Positions 59,561-64,000 of a stretch of 64,000 bases of DNA are shown one piece after another. The number at the start of each line of letters is the position of its first letter. Positions within the stretch are counted from its first letter, which is position 1. This stretch comes from Viscum album (lineage: Eukaryota; Streptophyta; Magnoliopsida; Santalales; Viscaceae), in assembly GCA_963277665.1 (NCBI GenBank), contig OY728119.1, forward strand, positions 319,258,206 through 319,322,205. The letters are read 5' to 3'. The position numbers and the translations under genes were made by a program. The notes under the pieces were generated by a model that saw only the letters and a program-made list of their open reading frames with translations, was not told the DNA's origin and did no database searches.

Positions 59561-62500
59561 CACCTTCCAATTTTGAATCGTCAAATCAATAATGCGAAAA
59601 ATAGTTGAATGTGGATATTATCCCCCCCTCCCCAAAGAAGATTAAGGTTTCCATGATCATGCAGACCTAATGATCCAAATAGATAAACCTGTTTACATCA
59701 CAAAAATATTGCCATATACACGTTCACGTGCACTGCATAAGCCAGCAGAATTCAACACAATGTCCCTTTGAAAAAACCTTCCACTCTTTTGAAGGCATAC
59801 CTAAAACTTTCAAATCAAACAAAAGAAACCTGATAAGCCCCCCGGGTCAAGTGTCTTTCCTAATGATGGAATCATAACAAACCATCTAAAAATAATAGGA
59901 TAATAGGAAGAAAATATCCAAAATTTGGTAGCCTACTACTATCATAAAACTCACATGACACATCATTAATTAAAAAAAATGATTTTCTTAGAAAACAATA
60001 AAGTAGCCTTGTGAAAACCCATGAATTGGTAAAATAAACAAAGGAACTAAAAAGTTGGAGGAGAGAGCCTCTTGGGGTCAAAAAAATCATTATGCACACA
60101 CCTAGATATCCACAAGACGCCACAAGCACCAAGAAACATATCTGCCTCCTTTTATAAAGGCACGATGGCATGTCATTCTCGTCACACGAAGGGCTTCATA
60201 CATGACCAGGTGACCTCACACTCCACCTTTGGATCCATAATGAAATATATATTAAATTACCAATAAAATTATCATAAATATCTACAGAACCTTCAATTGT
60301 TCCTATGAGGTATCATCAATAGCTAGAGTGATTTTCTTCACCAACAGTCATACAACCTCATGAGATCCTCAAAATTTGTGAAACAAGAAATAAAATAAAG
60401 AGGAAATGATGTGAAACACTTTCAATAATAAAACTCACATGACACCTCAAGAATTTATAAATCACATTCTCACAAGACCCCTTGACAAGCTAATCTGAAT
60501 TTGGGATGGCCCCCCTAATAGGTTATCCTTATATCAAAACATTTCCAAATATGTCACATTAAATAATATTAAGGACAATAAATATGGATCCTATTCTCTT
60601 AAAGGCACATGAAAATGATGACCTAAAAATATAAAAGTCCATTATAATGTCTATATGATTATGGAAGAACCTATTTATCTGAAATAATATAATAAAGAAA
60701 AAGTTTGAGGGGTGAACTAATGGTCACTAAGAAGCATGTGCTGCCTCTAGAATGAATTATGATGGGAACTCTTGAATCACATGTAGTCAAATCCCTCTAC
60801 CAAATATAGCATTGATTTATGTGATACACTTTATGAAAATAGACTTTTCAATGGTGTGGAGATGATTGTAAACCCCACACACTAGTACCAATGAAGGAAT
60901 CCACAGACAGATGAATGAGCTCTTAAAACCACGGACTAGCACACCTTAGCACCGCAGTGGATTTCTTGAAGAGAATGATCTCATGACTAGAATATAATCT
61001 TTTATGGTAATATTATAGAAACAACCAGGTTGATTATTTGGAATTACTAAACACTTCACATGATCCCTCATAGATAACACATATGATTTCTGGTGGAGTA
61101 CACATAGGGAAAATCAAATAATTTCTAAAACCTATATAACATAATACATAATAACATTGAATGTATTTAAGTAAAATGAAATAAAAGGATTAAAATAAGA
61201 ATAAATGATTGGAATATTATGAAAAAACATACATTGATCCTCATGCGCATCGCCAGAAAAACTCAAGTCATGCAACAACACCAGGACATGCCACCTTGGT
61301 CATGTGACTCCCCTTCGGTATAATATTTCTATCATGATTATCCATCTAGACATAAACAATAAATTAACATTCCCATCATTCATTCCACCAATGTCTCATT
61401 AGTCTCTCTAGGCCCACTATCCAAAACCTGTGGTGGCCTTCAGATGTGTAGCCTAACTCATATAGTGGAACCATCAAATTTTATCCTAGTCCCAAAATAG
61501 CACCCATGAATTTTAACTTACTCTTACAACTCCATATAAATACCCTAGCTAGATATAATGGTGTCTCATGATTCCCCTTAACCATGTCTATCAGGTTTAG
61601 CAGTGGCACTAGGGAAAATCAGTTAGATCATGCCACACCCTCTAAACATTCCATTCAGTATAATGTGATGGTTTCTAATAAAACTTGTAAGGGCCTTCAA
61701 ATATCAATCATACAAGTCATACGTGATCATTTGGAAACCCACAAACATTCAATATAAGTTATGCATCATCCATCAAACAAACCAACTTTATCATGGAATT
61801 GTATTTGGACATGTGAGGTTAAAAATATCCAACATGAAAAGTAAGAAATGAAGTAATTTAAAGAATACAATCAACCCATATTCTTATAGGAACGTAGTCC
61901 ATGTCAAATGTAAATCCCTTGACCTGATAGCCTTTACATCATCTATTTATAAGCCCTAATCAAAACGATAACATTAATGTGAAATCCCAAACTAACTGAA
62001 CTATGATGAATTTGATTCTTGTTATAATAAGGATATATAAGATACCTTTTAAAGGACTGATCTTTATATTAATAATGTAAATGTATGTCCCAACACATAT
62101 GGCATACATCCACAGGAAATGAGACTGATCATTTTATACACCTTGTTTCTAACACTTATTGTGGCTCATGTGGGCTTAGGGAGTCACAATGATCATATCA
62201 TTTCCATGACAAGTCTCTATATAGATAAGGGAAACATCAATATCCATTCCTCTATCAAAGGAATAATTTCTTAAGACATCAATATAAGTTCATCCACTGT
62301 ATTTAAGCCCTAAATAGTTGAACTCTGATGACAATAATTCCATCCAAAACCAAGATATGTAGGATTCCTTCATGAGGCTTGAGTTCCATATTAAACATAA
62401 AAAGGGTTGTCCTACCACATAATCCCCAAATCCATATTCATTGAGACTAATTACATGTTGTCCATTTTTTCTCACTCTTGTTGGGATGACATGGGATTCC

Positions 62501-64000
62501 TGAGTTATAAAATTATTCTCATTCGCATCATAAATCTCCACTATCCATGAAAATATCCACATATAAACATTGACGAGTGTTATGATATAAATATACCATA
62601 TATAAGTTAATCAATTACTGGGCCAGTTCCAAGGTAATGATAAGACTATGATAAATATGATTAATAATATATAAATTATACGTATGATCCTCCTAGAGAC
62701 TGAAGATCAAATATCTAGTGCTTGAGTGTAAGAAAACATGTTCATTACACAAGATGCTAAACTACAATGTTTAATTAACTATGAGGTTTTTGGTCCAATT
62801 ATAAACATGATAGATAAGATGATTCATAATATATAAATACCCTCCTCGGAATATTAAACTTCACCCTACATGGCAACAAATATCGATATTCATAGTTATA
62901 GAACATTAGCATGTAAATAGGATTCAATAAGGTAAATGGGTGAAGAATTTAAAATAAATACAAATAGATTCAATAACAAGATCCCATTATTCTATTCATG
63001 AGATGAGTTAACTAGTTATCAATTTTTTATCATAAAATGTCAAATATTGAAATTATAATGATATTATAAAATATAACATAAATCCCAACGAATTTCCTAG
63101 AGTGGGAAACAATCCCCCCTACCAATAATGTAATGAACCCAACCTCCCATAATCTTGAACAATGTGAGTTCCAATGTATCATTGGATCTGAAACCGCAAC
63201 TAACCACAAACCTTGGGAAATCAGGTCTATGCCCAGTTACAAATATGGGAATTGTAGAGACACAAGATTGATGTACATGGATATTACATTAATATTTATG
63301 AATATGTAATAAAAAACAAAAACATACACCCAAAGACTGTAATAGTTTAGTTTCTTTGGAAACTCAAAATATAATCATCTAATCATGGTGAAAGATCTTC
63401 AACATCTCCCACAAAGATATTCCCGTTTTTTTTTCTTACCTAAAACGTTTCTTTATATCTTGGGGAAAGGAAAACATACAAAGGGAGGAATCAAATTCCT
63501 AGTAAGGATAATCATTGGTAAAATAAAACAAAAAACATAAATTTGAACTTAAAAACATGGACATAAAGTTTAAACATCAAAATATTGATTTCTGAAATAA
63601 ATCTTGGTAGCACAAAAGGCATAGAACATAAAGGAACAAAACTCCTGATAACATTCCATGGGAATAAAACATGTAATTATTGCAAACCATTATGCACATG
63701 ATATGATTTTTATAGTAGCCAAGGAATTTCATCCAATACAATCATAGTGAACAAAGTCCATTTCTGGACTGGGTTTACCAGTGAATCCATCCATGTATTA
63801 CTAAGCCGAATTTACATTTTGTTCCAAACATGTATATCTCAGGAGATATAATCATTACCAAATTCATTGGAGAGAGATATAGGTCCCACCCAACTCCTAC
63901 TGAAATCATTCTTCTGTGTGTCACAAAAAAAATAAGAAATTTATCATAATCCAATGAATAAAATGGGTTTCATAAACATCATCTGATCCTAACATAATCC
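59561..64000. other. Region of higher complexity, unidentified
   Basis: Base composition becomes less AT-extreme and simple TA tracts nearly vanish. This is the look of transposon or LTR sequence rather than of the preceding AT-rich DNA. On the minus strand the open stretches 59872-60171 and 62290-62562 (99 and 90 codons) show no domain I know. A GTGAGG/CCTAGTAAGG-like stretch near 63484-63510 recalls a segment common to the LTRs at 17825 and 23680, but no alignment can be carried further. It may be a decayed retroelement that continues past the right edge. Confidence 0.35.

Noticed and set aside
59872..60171. 99-codon hydrophobic minus-strand frame considered as a LINE or membrane gene
   Set aside because: No LINE reverse transcriptase motif nearby, no poly-A tail structure, and neighbouring frames are full of stops.

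Overview
The window is plant nuclear DNA, most likely from a seed plant with an AT-rich genome full of retrotransposons. The signs are a Tekay/Del-type chromovirus, a Ty1/copia element, a Tat/Athila-type relic, two primer binding sites matching plant initiator tRNA-Met, and an F-box family known from land plants. I see no intact host gene, rRNA, tRNA or CRISPR array. Everything recognisable is a mobile element or its remains.

Layout. (1) 1-10480: an old Ty3/gypsy Tekay-like element on the minus strand. Its 3' LTR runs off the left edge of the window. Gag, protease, RT, RNase H, integrase and a chromodomain-type tail can all be read, but frameshifts and stops break them. The LTRs carry GC-rich blocks and short tandem repeats. 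(2) 10486-17625: AT-rich DNA with nothing recognised. (3) 17631-27870: a complete LTR element on the minus strand with a perfect 5-bp target duplication (ATACT), very long LTRs (about 4.38 kb) and an internal region of only 1.47 kb. (4) 27876-30283: AT-rich DNA. (5) 30289-40350: a complete but decayed Ty1/copia element on the minus strand, with LTRs of about 1.98-2.0 kb, target duplication TTTTA, a tRNA-Met-like PBS and fragments of gag, integrase, RT and RNase H. (6) 40356-53057: AT-rich DNA. (7) 53058-53474: a plus-strand fragment of a Tat/Athila-type Ty3/gypsy protease region. (8) 56058-57230: a diverged tandem duplication with a unit of about 590 bp. (9) About 59560-64000: sequence of higher complexity, not identified.

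The most unusual item is the element at 17631-27870. Between a clear PBS and a clear polypurine tract it holds no gag or pol. It holds two tandem reading frames of about 200 codons each. They are related to each other and look like degenerate F-box proteins with a downstream Sel1-like/Cys-rich tail (plant At1g67623/At2g35280-like; family recalled from memory, not searched). Each start codon sits directly behind a splice-acceptor-like sequence. The LTR holds a TATA box and splice-donor-like sites at the right place to feed them. This suggests a non-autonomous retroelement that carries an F-box gene pair as cargo and expresses it from spliced RNA. Both frames now contain in-frame stops, so this copy is probably dead.

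All calls come from reading the sequence by eye. Identity estimates are rough, and no database search was run.
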